Source of the DNA: an uncultured Flavobacterium sp.
GTDB taxonomy: Bacteria > Bacteroidota > Bacteroidia > Flavobacteriales > Flavobacteriaceae
DNA length: 9,634 nt
Assembly: GCA_946886675.1 (NCBI GenBank)
Contig: CAMPIZ010000043.1
Coordinates: 1-9,634, forward strand
Direction: 5' to 3'
The translations under genes were made by a program, and so were the position numbers. Shown here one piece after another: positions 1-7,664 of the stretch (its first letter is position 1; each line of letters opens with the position of its first letter). The notes beneath the pieces are model-generated. The model saw nothing but the letters and a program-made list of their open reading frames with translations, was not told the DNA's origin and did not search any database.

Positions 1-1827
1 ATGCACATCATTAAAAACGCTGTCAAAATTAAGGGCAACAGGAGCTTTTTCTGTATTATAAATTTCCATTACTTTTTTGTTCACTTCCTGCACTTCAGTA
101 AAGTCCGGACTGTTTTTAATACGGGCAGCACTATTTGCGGCTATCACGCTTAAAAACGGCTGTGAGAGTTTTTTAAACCTTATCCTGGTCTCTATGCTGT
201 CGTTTTCCATAGCGGTAGGCAATGTGTTTTCCCGCGGAAGCAGATCGTCAAGGTAGGAGGGTAGTTCAATATCGGGCAGTATGCCTATATATTGGCTGCT
301 TTTTCCCGTTACGCGGTAAAACTTATCTATAGTGAGCTTTACAAAGTTAGACGGATTTTCTTCCTCCATCTGGTATATAGTCTGCATACTGGCTTTGCCC
401 ATAGTCCTGCTTCCTACAATAATGGCGCGGTTATAATCCTGCATGATACCCGAAAAGAACTCGCTTGCTGAAGCCGAAAATCCGTTAACCAGTACCACCA
501 TTGGCCCATCATAAATATTGCCCCGGTGATAATCTTTCAGTACCTGTCGTGACCCGTTTTTATCTACCACAACAGAGAGCGGGCCGAAATCGATAAACAT
601 ACCTGCCATTTTTATTACTTCTTCCATAGAGCCGCCGCCATTAAACTGCAGATCTATAATAAGCCCGTGTATGTTTTCTTCTTTTAGCTTTTCTATTTCC
701 TTAGCTACATCATCGGCACAGCCTTTTATACTTTTATTATCCATTTCTGTATAAAAGCTGGGTATTTTAAGGTACCCCATTGGCACTTCACCGTTTATTA
801 CAAAACTGTATACCGAGTTGTCTTCTGCCCGCATGATTTTTTTCTCAAGTGCAACGCTGTAAACGGTTCCGTCGTTCTTGCGAAGGGTTAGCTCAACAGT
901 TTTATAAGCATCGCTAAAAACAATGTTAGTAATGGTTTCCATTGAGGCACAGGTAACGGCATACTCCCTGTTTTCTGAAGCCAGCTTAATTATCTGGTCG
1001 CCTTTATCAATCTGTGTTTTATAGGCAGGCCCCCCGGGTACAATTTCTTCTACTATTATCTCTTCTTTTTCGTTCTGGCTTACATATATGCCCAGGGAAT
1101 AATTTTCTGATGAGATATTAGAAAGGAAGTTGGCCTTTTCGTTATAATTAAAGTAAGTACTGTGAGGATCAAAATAAGAGCAGAAAACAGCATAGAACAT
1201 ATGATAGATACTGTTTTCAAATCCCTCTTCGGGGTTTAGAAGGGCATCGGCACGGCATAAGTAAGTATCGGTTATCTTTACTTTTGATAATTTCTCAAGT
1301 TCGCCAAATTTATTCATCAACGAATCTTTATTCCTGCTTAGTTTTGAGATATCCTCCAATACATCATAAACTATTTTTTTGCGCACAAACTTTTTTATTG
1401 CTTCTATATCTTTCCGGTAAGGGAAAGGGGATGTGGAGTAGTAAATAGTATCAGATCCGTTAAGGTCTATACCTTCGCTGCTTATTTCATGTATAACATC
1501 CATGTTGCGCTGCAGCGCATTGCGGTAAATACTTATAAAGTCGTGAAAAAAAGCACAGTCCTGGCTTATAAGGTAATCATCTATTTTATACTTATGTCTG
1601 CTAAGGCTGTCTATGTCTTCCTTAAGCAGTATCATACGGTTTTCGTCGAGGTTTTTTATCACCGTATTAAAAACATAAACCGACAGGCTGTCGTCTGTCG
1701 GCTTAGGTTTAAAATGCTCTTCTTTTATTAACTGGCTTATGTTGTAAAATACCCTGCATGCCTCTTCATGGTTTTGCGCTCCCGCCAAAAGCGGAAGTAA
1801 ACAGGCTAATGCGAGTATTTTTTTCAT
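1..1827 (-). CDS. S41 carboxy-terminal processing protease (Tsp/Prc-like), secreted; 3' end cut off by the window
   Basis: An open frame of 609 codons starts at 1827 and reaches the left edge without a stop, so the C-terminus is missing. Residues 1-17 form a signal peptide (MKK, hydrophobic core, AGA before Gln18), which predicts action in the periplasm. Residues of about 18-230 resemble the Tsp N-terminal domain (LDENRMILLKEDID; later FDPHSTYF). A PDZ domain lies at about 240-325 (SLGIYV with Gly246). The serine protease core is at about 330-530, with DLQFNGGG at 392-399, the catalytic Ser453 in SASASE and Lys478 in TMGKAS. The 25-residue spacing of Ser and Lys is the same as in Prc and CtpA. 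The tail after GILPDIELP looks like the usual C-terminal extension. Such enzymes trim or degrade envelope proteins from the C-terminus. It is a divergent member: the usual DLRxNGGG and TFGKG motifs are altered. It starts 6 nt after gcvT, so the two are probably cotranscribed. No Shine-Dalgarno is visible, as is usual in this phylum. Confidence 0.93.
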   Translation of the reverse strand, partial: MKKILALACLLPLLAGAQNHEEACRVFYNISQLIKEEHFKPKPTDDSLSVYVFNTVIKNLDENRMILLKEDIDSLSRHKYKIDDYLISQDCAFFHDFISIYRNALQRNMDVIHEISSEGIDLNGSDTIYYSTSPFPYRKDIEAIKKFVRKKIVYDVLEDISKLSRNKDSLMNKFGELEKLSKVKITDTYLCRADALLNPEEGFENSIYHMFYAVFCSYFDPHSTYFNYNEKANFLSNISSENYSLGIYVSQNEKEEIIVEEIVPGGPAYKTQIDKGDQIIKLASENREYAVTCASMETITNIVFSDAYKTVELTLRKNDGTVYSVALEKKIMRAEDNSVYSFVINGEVPMGYLKIPSFYTEMDNKSIKGCADDVAKEIEKLKEENIHGLIIDLQFNGGGSMEEVIKMAGMFIDFGPLSVVVDKNGSRQVLKDYHRGNIYDGPMVVLVNGFSASASEFFSGIMQDYNRAIIVGSRTMGKASMQTIYQMEEENPSNFVKLTIDKFYRVTGKSSQYIGILPDIELPSYLDDLLPRENTLPTAMENDSIETRIRFKKLSQPFLSVIAANSAARIKNSPDFTEVQEVNKKVMEIYNTEKAPVALNFDSVFNDVH

Positions 1828-1833
1828 AGGCCG

Positions 1834-2916
1834 CTATTTTTTGTAGAAAGGAAGCTTAACCACCTTTGCAGGTATGTCGTTCTTCCTTATCCTTATAAAT
1901 ATTTCGCTGTCCGGTGCAGCATATGCAACAGGTACATAACCCAGTCCAATGCCCTTGCCAAGTGATGGCGACTGGGTACCAGATGTAACTATACCTATTA
2001 CATTCCCGTCTTTATCTGTAATTTCATAATCATGCCTAGGGATTCCTCTCTCAACAAGCTCAAACCCTACAAGTTTTCTGTCGGCGCCTTCTTCTTTTTG
2101 TTTTTTAATGGCATCACTGTTGGTAAAATTTTTAGTAAACTTGGTAATCCAGCCCAGTCCTGCTTCAATAGGTGAAGTGGTATCGTTAATGTCGTTACCA
2201 TACAGGCAAAAGCCCATCTCCAGCCTTAATGTATCGCGGGCAGCAAGTCCTATTGGTTTAATGCCAAACGAAGCGCCTGCCTCAAACACCTTATTCCATA
2301 TCTGTTCAATATCAGAATTTCTGGCGTAAATTTCAAAACCGCCGCTTCCGGTATATCCGGTTGCAGATATAATCACATTATCAACGCCTGCAAAATCGGT
2401 AACTTCAAAATGATAATATTTTATGACTGCAAGGTCTACTGATGTTAAAGACTGCATAGCCTCAACTGCTTTTGGCCCCTGTATAGCCAATAGGGAATAC
2501 TCTTCAGAAGCATTTTCCAAAGTTGCGCCCATATCATTTTTAGACGAAATCCAGTTCCAGTCTTTTTCAATGTTAGAAGCGTTAACAACCAAAAGGTACT
2601 TTTCTTCTTCCAGCTTATATATAATAAGATCGTCTACTATACCGCCGTTTTCATTTGGCATGCATGAGTATTGCGCCCTGCCCACAGTAAGTGAAGAAGC
2701 ATCGTTTGTTGTAACTTTTTGTATAAGGTCTAAAGCTTTTGGCCCCGAAAGGAAAAATTCACCCATGTGTGAAACATCAAAAACACCCACAGCATTTCTT
2801 ACTGTCTCGTGTTCTGCATTAACTCCTTCATATTGTACAGGCATATTGTATCCTGCAAACGGTACCATTTTAGCTCCAAGGCCTTCGTGTATGTGCGTAA
2901 GCGCAGTATTTTTCAT
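1834..2916 (-). CDS. gcvT: Glycine cleavage system T protein (aminomethyltransferase)
   Basis: A full-length (360 aa) T protein. It transfers the methylene group from aminomethyl-lipoyl H protein to tetrahydrofolate, releasing ammonia and 5,10-methylene-THF. The folate-binding domain spans about residues 1-255: [10 protein letters not shown] near the N-terminus, FDVSHMGEF at 46-54, and GGIVDDL at 91-97, which contains the catalytic Asp (95/96). GYTGSGGFE at 187-195 and [12 protein letters not shown] at 224-235 follow. The C-terminal barrel, at about 280-358, carries [18 protein letters not shown]. Length and motif order are normal, and no key residue appears lost. The GYTGE motif reads GYTGS here. 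The start at 2916 gives the expected N-terminus. The genes for the P and H proteins are not in the window, so glycine cleavage genes are dispersed here. The S41 protease follows 6 nt downstream. Upstream is the divergent spacer shared with nnr. Confidence 0.98.
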   Translation of the reverse strand: MKNTALTHIHEGLGAKMVPFAGYNMPVQYEGVNAEHETVRNAVGVFDVSHMGEFFLSGPKALDLIQKVTTNDASSLTVGRAQYSCMPNENGGIVDDLIIYKLEEEKYLLVVNASNIEKDWNWISSKNDMGATLENASEEYSLLAIQGPKAVEAMQSLTSVDLAVIKYYHFEVTDFAGVDNVIISATGYTGSGGFEIYARNSDIEQIWNKVFEAGASFGIKPIGLAARDTLRLEMGFCLYGNDINDTTSPIEAGLGWITKFTKNFTNSDAIKKQKEEGADRKLVGFELVERGIPRHDYEITDKDGNVIGIVTSGTQSPSLGKGIGLGYVPVAYAAPDSEIFIRIRKNDIPAKVVKLPFYKK

Positions 2917-3075
2917 TTAATGTTTGTAATAAAGTTTCAAACCGCTAAATTATTGAAAAACTACCGTTAAAGTATAATATTTGTTCAACATTCTTTAATA
3001 ATTGTGTGATAAATTCCCGTTAAAATATTGCTGTCATTATTTATTGTAATAAATTTATATGACAAATCAGTACCC
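2917..3075. promoter_or_regulatory. Divergent intergenic region between gcvT and nnr, with short direct repeats
   Basis: A 159-bp AT-rich spacer must hold the promoters of both gcvT (minus) and nnr (plus). Two exact direct repeats are visible: TTGTAATAAA at 2924-2933 and 3044-3053, each close to one of the genes, and CCGTTAAA at 2964-2971 and 3017-3024, 53 bp apart (about five helical turns). No good flavobacterial promoter could be found for gcvT on the minus strand. No riboswitch-like structure was recognised, in particular no glycine riboswitch ahead of gcvT. The repeats could be binding sites or chance matches in AT-rich DNA. Confidence 0.4.
2953..2983 (+). promoter_or_regulatory. Candidate flavobacterial-type promoter for nnr
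   Basis: TTG at 2953-2955 is followed after 20 nt by AATATTTG at 2976-2983. This differs from the Bacteroidota -7 consensus TAnnTTTG only in its first base, and the spacing falls in the usual range. Transcription would begin near 2988, giving a leader of about 85 nt to the start at 3076. The assignment rests on pattern only, and chance matches are easy in AT-rich sequence. Confidence 0.3.
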
Positions 3076-4569
3076 ATGAAGATTTTTGATATTGAAGCAA
3101 CCCGCGAGGCCGACAGGATTACTATACAACAGCAGGGCATTACTTTTTATGACCTTATGGAAAGGGCGGGAAACCAGGTTTTCCTGTGGCTAAAGCGAAA
3201 TTTTCCTGATAAGGAAACCCTGTTTCATGTAATATGCGGGCAGGGTAATAATGGCGGAGACGGGCTTGTAGTGGCAAGATTACTACATGAGGCAAAGTAC
3301 AGGGTAGTACTTGATATACTTAACGATGCTGGAAAAGCAACTCCCGATTTTACTGCTAATCTCAACAAAATAAATCAGTCTGAACTTAAGTATAATAACG
3401 GAGAAGTATACTCTTATCACGATGGCAAGCGGGTAGTGGTAGATGCTATTTTTGGCATAGGCCTGAGCCGGAAACCTGAGGGCAGCGTTAAGGAAATGAT
3501 TAAAAAAATAAATCATAGTGATGCCTTTGTAGTTTCTATAGATGTGCCTTCGGGAGTATTTATGGAAAAGAAGACAAAGTTTGCCATACACAGCGATGTC
3601 GTTCTTACTTTTCAGCAGCCTAAACTTTCCCTGTATTTATCTGATAACTATAAATATGTAAAGAAAGTAGAAGTACTGGATATAGGACTCGATAAGGAGT
3701 TTATTAAAAATACCGAAACACATTATTACCTTACCGATCACTTTGCAGCTCATAAAAGATATAAGCCAATGGAGCCTTTTACCCATAAGGGCAAACAGGG
3801 TCATGCACTTATTGTTGGTGGCAGTTATGGTAAAATAGGGGCGGTATGCCTATCGGCAAAGGCAGCATTAAAGTCAGGTTGTGGCCTTGTAACAACTTAT
3901 CTGCCCAAATGTGGATATACAATAATTCAGTCGGCTTTTCCTGAAGCTATGGCTTTAACTGATGGAGAAGAATATATTACACATATTAATTTTGATTTTG
4001 AGCCTTCTGCTATTGGTATAGGCCCAGGTATTGGCCAGCATGCCGATACACAACAGGCTTTTCATGACTTTCTGGCAAAGGTAAACTGTCCGCTGGTTAT
4101 AGATGCCGACGCACTCAATATACTGTCTTATAACAAAGAATGGTTAAAACTTTTGCCTCCTGATACTATACTAACTCCGCATCCTAAAGAGCTGGAACGC
4201 CTTATGGGCAGTTGGGAAGATGGTTTTGATAAAATTGAAAAAATGAAAATCTTTTGTAAAGAGCATAATATTATACTTGTGGCAAAAGATGCCAAAACCA
4301 TGATAGTGTATAAAGATGAGGTACATATTAACTCCAGCGGAAATGCTGCGCTTGCTACTGGAGGCAGCGGGGATGTACTTACAGGTATAATTACCGGTTT
4401 GCTGGCACAAAGCTACTCACCTATAGATGCGGCAGTTTTTGGTGTGTACCTGCATGGACTGACAGCCGATGTGGCCGTACCCGAAACAGGAATGCAGGCT
4501 TTTACAGCTTCCAGTATATTTGATTATATAGGCAAAGCTTACCATAAAATTGAAAGCGATCATGCTTAA
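3076..4569 (+). CDS. nnr: Bifunctional NAD(P)H-hydrate epimerase / ADP- or ATP-dependent NAD(P)H-hydrate dehydratase
   Basis: This enzyme repairs hydrated NADH and NADPH (NADHX, NADPHX). The N-terminal YjeF_N domain interconverts the R and S epimers, and the C-terminal ribokinase-like domain dehydrates the S form at the cost of a nucleotide. With the ATG at 3076 it is 497 aa, the normal size of the fused form. The epimerase domain (about 1-220) shows EADR at 11-14, the glycine-rich GQGNNGGDG at 55-63, DAIFGIGLS at 123-131 and DVPSG at 156-160. The dehydratase domain (about 230-497) shows [14 protein letters not shown] at 237-250, GIGPGIG at 314-320, DADALN at 343-348, TPHPKE at 367-372 and GGSGDVL at 429-435 with the catalytic Asp433. 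An in-frame ATG at 3028 would add 16 hydrophobic residues not expected in the family; [13 protein letters not shown] is the typical N-terminus, so 3076 is preferred. One oddity is KDAKT at 404-408, where KGxxT is usual. Confidence 0.96.
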   Translation: MKIFDIEATREADRITIQQQGITFYDLMERAGNQVFLWLKRNFPDKETLFHVICGQGNNGGDGLVVARLLHEAKYRVVLDILNDAGKATPDFTANLNKINQSELKYNNGEVYSYHDGKRVVVDAIFGIGLSRKPEGSVKEMIKKINHSDAFVVSIDVPSGVFMEKKTKFAIHSDVVLTFQQPKLSLYLSDNYKYVKKVEVLDIGLDKEFIKNTETHYYLTDHFAAHKRYKPMEPFTHKGKQGHALIVGGSYGKIGAVCLSAKAALKSGCGLVTTYLPKCGYTIIQSAFPEAMALTDGEEYITHINFDFEPSAIGIGPGIGQHADTQQAFHDFLAKVNCPLVIDADALNILSYNKEWLKLLPPDTILTPHPKELERLMGSWEDGFDKIEKMKIFCKEHNIILVAKDAKTMIVYKDEVHINSSGNAALATGGSGDVLTGIITGLLAQSYSPIDAAVFGVYLHGLTADVAVPETGMQAFTASSIFDYIGKAYHKIESDHA

Positions 4570-4592
4570 AAAATGAAAAATTGCCAAAAATC

Positions 4593-4623
4593 TTGTTTTT
4601 TAAATAAGGTTTAGTGAATTTTG
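4593..4623 (+). promoter_or_regulatory. Candidate flavobacterial-type promoter for hutH
   Basis: In the 75-nt gap between nnr and hutH, TTG at 4593-4595 is followed after 20 nt by GAATTTTG at 4616-4623, one base off the TAnnTTTG consensus. The start of transcription would be near 4629, about 16 nt before the hutH ATG at 4645. If real, hutH can be expressed independently of nnr. No terminator hairpin was seen after nnr, so readthrough is also possible. Confidence 0.3.
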
Positions 4624-4644
4624 GGCTTTCAATCTAACGCATAA

Positions 4645-6153
4645 ATGGAAACAATACATTATATAAGCAGCGACCTGCTTTCACTGGAATTAGTAAACGA
4701 TATTATTAATCAGGGTAAAAAGCTGGAGCTTAGCGAGGAAGCCAGAGCCAATATAGAAAAATGCAGGGCTTACCTTGATGAAAAAATGAAATCGCAAACC
4801 GATCCCATTTATGGTATAAATACAGGTTTTGGCTCTTTATACAATGTAAAAATATCCAACGATAATTTATCCCAGCTGCAGGAAAACCTCGTTAAGTCGC
4901 ACGCTTGCGGAACGGGAGAAGTAGTGCCTGATGAGATTGTAAAAATTATGCTCCTGCTAAAAATACAATCCCTGAGTTATGGCCATTCCGGTGTTCAGCT
5001 TAAAACTGTAGAAAGGCTTATAGATTTTTATAACAACGATATTTTTCCTGTAATATACAACCAGGGTTCATTAGGCGCTTCGGGCGACCTTGCCCCGCTG
5101 GCACATTTGTCGCTTCCGCTTTTAGGAGAGGGCGAAGTAGTTATGGACGGTTTCCGCCAGCCGGCAAAAAAAGTGATGGAAAAGATGGGGTGGGAGCCTA
5201 TAGTATTACAGTCTAAAGAAGGGCTTGCACTGCTTAACGGTACACAGTTTATGAGTGCTTATGGAGTGTATATACTGCTTAAATCGGTTAAATACTCTTA
5301 TCTGGCAGATGTTATAGGGGCTATTTCACTTGAGGCTTTTGACGGAAGACAGGAACCGTTTAATGAACTGATACACATGGTTCGTCCGCACAAAGGGCAG
5401 ATAGTGACCGCAAGGCGTTTTAACGAGCTGCTTGAAGACAGCGAAATTATAGCACAGTCTAAAAAACACGTACAGGATCCATATTCTTTCCGTTGCATAC
5501 CACAGGTTCATGGCGCAACTAAAGATACCATAGATTATGTGAAGAAAGTTTTCCGTACCGAGATTAACTCGGTAACAGATAACCCAAACATATTTATTGA
5601 AAGCGACCTTATTATTTCGGGAGGTAACTTTCACGGCCAGCCCCTGGCACTTACACTGGACTTTCTGGGAATTGCCCTTGCAGAATTAGGAAGTATATCT
5701 GAAAGAAGGACATATCAGCTTATATCCGGACTTCGCGGATTGCCTCCATTCCTTGTAAACAATCCGGGACTTAATTCAGGCTTTATGATTCCGCAATATA
5801 CTGCCGCAAGCATTGTTAGCCAGAACAAACAGCTGGCAACCCCTGCAAGTGCAGACAGCATTGTATCCAGTAACGGGCAGGAAGACCATGTTAGCATGGG
5901 GGCTAATGCCGCTACAAAAACATTAAGGATTATAGAGAACCTGGAGCGCATACTTGCTATTGAGCTTATGAATGCTTCTCAGGCTATTGAGTTTAGGAGA
6001 CCGCTTAAATCGAGTGAATTTATAGAGATGTTCCTCAAGTCTTACAGAGAAGAAGTTCCTGTAGTTGAAAATGATAGGATACTGCATTATGATATAGAAA
6101 ATACTATTGCTTTTTTAAGCAATTTACATATAGATGAAGGTGTATTTGAATAA
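4645..6153 (+). CDS. hutH: Histidine ammonia-lyase
   Basis: Converts L-histidine to trans-urocanate and ammonia, the first step of histidine breakdown, in the cytoplasm. The protein is 502 aa, normal for the family. The self-made MIO cofactor would form from Ala145-Ser146-Gly147 in GSLGASGDLAPLAH. Other active-site elements are intact: Tyr56 in YGINTGFG, Ser85-His86 in VKSHACGTG, KEGLALLNGTQ at 191-201, Tyr280 and Arg283 in DPYSFRC, Phe329 in GGNFHG, and Glu413 in QEDHVSMG. The Ser-His pair and Glu413 are those used by histidine lyases, whereas tyrosine and phenylalanine lyases differ at these places, so histidine is the likely substrate. No other hut gene (urocanase, imidazolonepropionase, formiminoglutamase) is within the window. 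Transcription should stop at the hairpin just after the stop codon. Confidence 0.95.
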   Translation: METIHYISSDLLSLELVNDIINQGKKLELSEEARANIEKCRAYLDEKMKSQTDPIYGINTGFGSLYNVKISNDNLSQLQENLVKSHACGTGEVVPDEIVKIMLLLKIQSLSYGHSGVQLKTVERLIDFYNNDIFPVIYNQGSLGASGDLAPLAHLSLPLLGEGEVVMDGFRQPAKKVMEKMGWEPIVLQSKEGLALLNGTQFMSAYGVYILLKSVKYSYLADVIGAISLEAFDGRQEPFNELIHMVRPHKGQIVTARRFNELLEDSEIIAQSKKHVQDPYSFRCIPQVHGATKDTIDYVKKVFRTEINSVTDNPNIFIESDLIISGGNFHGQPLALTLDFLGIALAELGSISERRTYQLISGLRGLPPFLVNNPGLNSGFMIPQYTAASIVSQNKQLATPASADSIVSSNGQEDHVSMGANAATKTLRIIENLERILAIELMNASQAIEFRRPLKSSEFIEMFLKSYREEVPVVENDRILHYDIENTIAFLSNLHIDEGVFE

Positions 6154-6157
6154 TAGT

Positions 6158-6183
6158 AAAAGCCTCCTATAGGGAGGCTTTTT
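6158..6183. terminator. Rho-independent terminator, probably bidirectional, after hutH
   Basis: A 10-bp stem pairs AAAAGCCTCC (6158-6167) with GGAGGCTTTT (6173-6182) around a 5-nt loop (TATAG), followed by one more T. It begins 4 nt after the hutH stop codon. Because the stem is flanked by an A run on the left and a T run on the right, it has the form of a terminator on both strands. It would also end transcripts of the converging gene whose stop is at 6208. Confidence 0.9.
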
Positions 6184-6207
6184 AATTTATCGTTATAAGC
6201 ATGTTTC

Positions 6208-6555
6208 TCACCCCGTAACTTCTCTTTTTATCTTAGCAGGTAGCTTATCGAAAATAAGATGATAGGCAATGGGCAGGTATTTTTCCCATTCTTTTTTTGA
6301 GAAACGATTTATATCATCAAGCTGAATCCACTTATAACGGGCAAGATAGGGGGCCGGAATTATACCTTCAATCTGAGTAAGTTGTTCAAAATCTTCAACC
6401 GCAACTTTCAAGGATGCATTATGCGGCACACTGTCGGGCGAGGTGATGAGGAACATTTTTCCGCCTACATTAAAGCAAAGATGATCTTCCCACTTTATAT
6501 CATATGTTACTCCAGGAAACTTGTTTGCTATATGCTGAAGTTCTTCTATTGTCAT
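6208..6555 (-). CDS. MmcQ/YjbR family protein
   Basis: A complete 115-aa member of the MmcQ/YjbR family: small soluble proteins with a CyaY-like fold, often called DNA-binding although their role is unsettled. Typical features are FPGVTYDIKWED near residues 13-24, the FNVGGKMF strand at 28-35, a middle VAVEDFEQL segment at 51-59, PAPYLARYKWIQLDD at 67-81, and the C-terminal helix YLPIAYHLIFDKLPAK at 93-108. There is no signal peptide or membrane segment. It lies 60 nt downstream of the acetyltransferase gene on the same strand, so cotranscription is possible, and it converges on hutH with the shared hairpin between them. No specific function can be inferred. Confidence 0.9.
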   Translation of the reverse strand: MTIEELQHIANKFPGVTYDIKWEDHLCFNVGGKMFLITSPDSVPHNASLKVAVEDFEQLTQIEGIIPAPYLARYKWIQLDDINRFSKKEWEKYLPIAYHLIFDKLPAKIKREVTG

Positions 6556-6615
6556 GTTTCAAACCTATTAGAAATAAATTCTCGTTTTGGGCTCATAGTT
6601 CGTTTATTACTATGA

Positions 6616-7161
6616 TTATGCCTTCTTAAATTCATGTTTTAGAAGCGCATACATAACAGAGTCTTCCATTACACCGTCTACATTATAATGCTGCCGTAAA
6701 GTACCTTCAAACATAAAGCCAAACTTTTTAAGGGTACTTATTGAAGCTGTATTGTATGTTGCTGTAAGCGCTTCCACCCGGTGTAGGTTCATTTCAGTAA
6801 AACCGTAGTCTAAGACAGCTTTTAAGGCTTCTGTCATCAGTCCCTTTTGTTTGTAACTATCATAAAATAAGCCATAGCCCAGTTCTGCCCGGCGGTGTAA
6901 AGGAAACCAGGTATGAAATCCGCATCCCCCAATAACTTTATCTGACTCCTTATCCAACAACTGAAAGTTCATAAAACTCTTATTGAACATCTGTAAGCCA
7001 TTTCGAAATTTTTCCTTTTCTTTTTCAAGGGTTTCAAAATCAGCAAGCCCTAGAAAATCCATAAGGGCTTTATCTTCCATCGTGGTAAAGATATGTTTGG
7101 TTACTTCGGGAGTAAGTTTACGCAGCCGGAGCCTTTGGGTTTCAATATATTGATACAACAT
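6616..7161 (-). CDS. GNAT family N-acetyltransferase, RimJ/RimL type
   Basis: A complete 181-aa GNAT acetyltransferase that would transfer acetyl from acetyl-CoA to an amine. The opening ETQRLRLRKLTPE is typical of the RimJ/RimL branch. Central strands (VIGGCGFHTW at 77-86, RAELGYGLF at 91-99) precede the acetyl-CoA pyrophosphate loop QKGLMTEAL at 105-113. Next come NLHRVEA at 125-131, Asn137 in TYNTASISTLKKFGF (135-149), and the closing FEGTLRQ. The RimJ/RimL branch includes acetylators of protein N-termini, antibiotics and small amines, and the substrate cannot be told from this sequence. The pyrophosphate loop lacks the second glycine of the usual QxxGxG/A pattern (Met109 there), a mild deviation. 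It is 87 nt downstream of the 7249-9606 operon, with a possible promoter of its own. Confidence 0.93.
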   Translation of the reverse strand: MLYQYIETQRLRLRKLTPEVTKHIFTTMEDKALMDFLGLADFETLEKEKEKFRNGLQMFNKSFMNFQLLDKESDKVIGGCGFHTWFPLHRRAELGYGLFYDSYKQKGLMTEALKAVLDYGFTEMNLHRVEALTATYNTASISTLKKFGFMFEGTLRQHYNVDGVMEDSVMYALLKHEFKKA

Positions 7162-7182
7162 GTTTTCTGCTTATTGCTAACA

Positions 7183-7190
7183 CAAGTATA
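7183..7190 (-). promoter_or_regulatory. Candidate -7 element for the acetyltransferase gene
   Basis: The minus strand reads TATACTTG here, seven of eight positions matching TAnnTTTG. It lies 21 nt upstream of the ATG at 7161, a plausible distance for a short leader. No TTG was found at the -33 position, so support is weak. The 87-nt gap (7162-7248) otherwise holds only AT-rich sequence, with a small ATTTTAAAAT palindrome and no convincing terminator. Confidence 0.22.
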
Positions 7191-7248
7191 GCAATTAAAT
7201 TGATAGGGTAATATAACAGCTGATTTTATTTTAAAATATTGTACTTTA

Positions 7249-7662
7249 TCAGTCAAGAGCTTTCTTTTCTTTCTTTTTTACCACATACACCTCATCATAG
7301 CGCCTGAATTTTGGGTTACTGGTAACACGTACTTTTTGGGTATAAGAGCTGTCGGTAGTTTTTACAATTTTAACCGTCATGGTTCCGGCTTTTAGCACAT
7401 CCCTGTTTCGGTCTATAGTTGTAGCAGTTGGTGTAACGGTATAGGTACAGTCGTTTATCCATTCAATATTAAAATCATATGTCTCATCAGAATCCTCCAT
7501 CCTTTCGGTTTGTATATCACCGTCACGGGTAATAATACATACTTTTTTTGAAGCAGGATCTGTAACTTTAAAGGTACCGTTTCTGAATTTAAGACAGCCT
7601 TCCTGACTGAAGCCCCATATCGGAATCAGCAACATGAATATATAAAAGGCTGTTTTTTTCAT
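7249..7662 (-). CDS. Small secreted protein of unknown function
   Basis: A 137-aa protein with a clear signal peptide: MKKTAFYIFMLLIPIWGFS, with cleavage probably before Gln20, the common FSQ end in Flavobacteriia. The mature part of about 118 residues is predicted to be rich in beta strands. It contains CLKFRNGTF at 23-31, IITRDGDIQTE at 43-53, IEWINDCTYTVTPT at 66-79 and a lysine-rich tail (KKKEKK at 129-134). Cysteines are at 23, 42 and 72. From memory, this order (C-x-K-F-x-x-G-x-F, then QTE, then W-x-x-D-C-x-Y) resembles small secreted flavobacterial proteins, some of them misannotated as topoisomerase IV; that is recollection, not a search. No lipobox or sorting domain is seen. It is the last gene of a tight operon, starting 2 nt after the GldL-like gene, so its role may be in the envelope. 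Confidence 0.8.
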   Translation of the reverse strand: MKKTAFYIFMLLIPIWGFSQEGCLKFRNGTFKVTDPASKKVCIITRDGDIQTERMEDSDETYDFNIEWINDCTYTVTPTATTIDRNRDVLKAGTMTVKIVKTTDSSYTQKVRVTSNPKFRRYDEVYVVKKKEKKALD

Positions 7663-7664
7663 AG

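Noticed and set aside
2423..2920. A 165-codon open frame on the plus strand opposite gcvT
   Set aside because: It lies wholly antisense to a clear gcvT, has no recognisable domain, and its serine- and proline-rich composition is typical of an antisense reading.
3028..3075. An upstream in-frame ATG at 3028 that would lengthen Nnr by 16 residues
   Set aside because: The extra residues are hydrophobic and lie in sequence with spacer-like composition; the family N-terminus begins at the ATG at 3076, and the enzyme is normally cytoplasmic.
4645..6153. The possibility that the lyase is a tyrosine ammonia-lyase of a flexirubin or aryl-polyene cluster, as found in some flavobacteria
   Set aside because: Ser85-His86 and Glu413 match histidine lyases, and no pigment-pathway genes are near.
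6560..6567. A perfect TAnnTTTG match (TAGGTTTG) on the minus strand just before the MmcQ/YjbR start
   Set aside because: It ends only 4 nt before the ATG, which would force a leaderless mRNA, and no TTG lies at the -33 position. Likely chance; worth noting only if transcription-start data point there.
7162..7248. A small ATTTTAAAAT palindrome considered as a terminator for the rimK operon
   Set aside because: The stem is short and only A-T, with no following T run, so it would be too weak.
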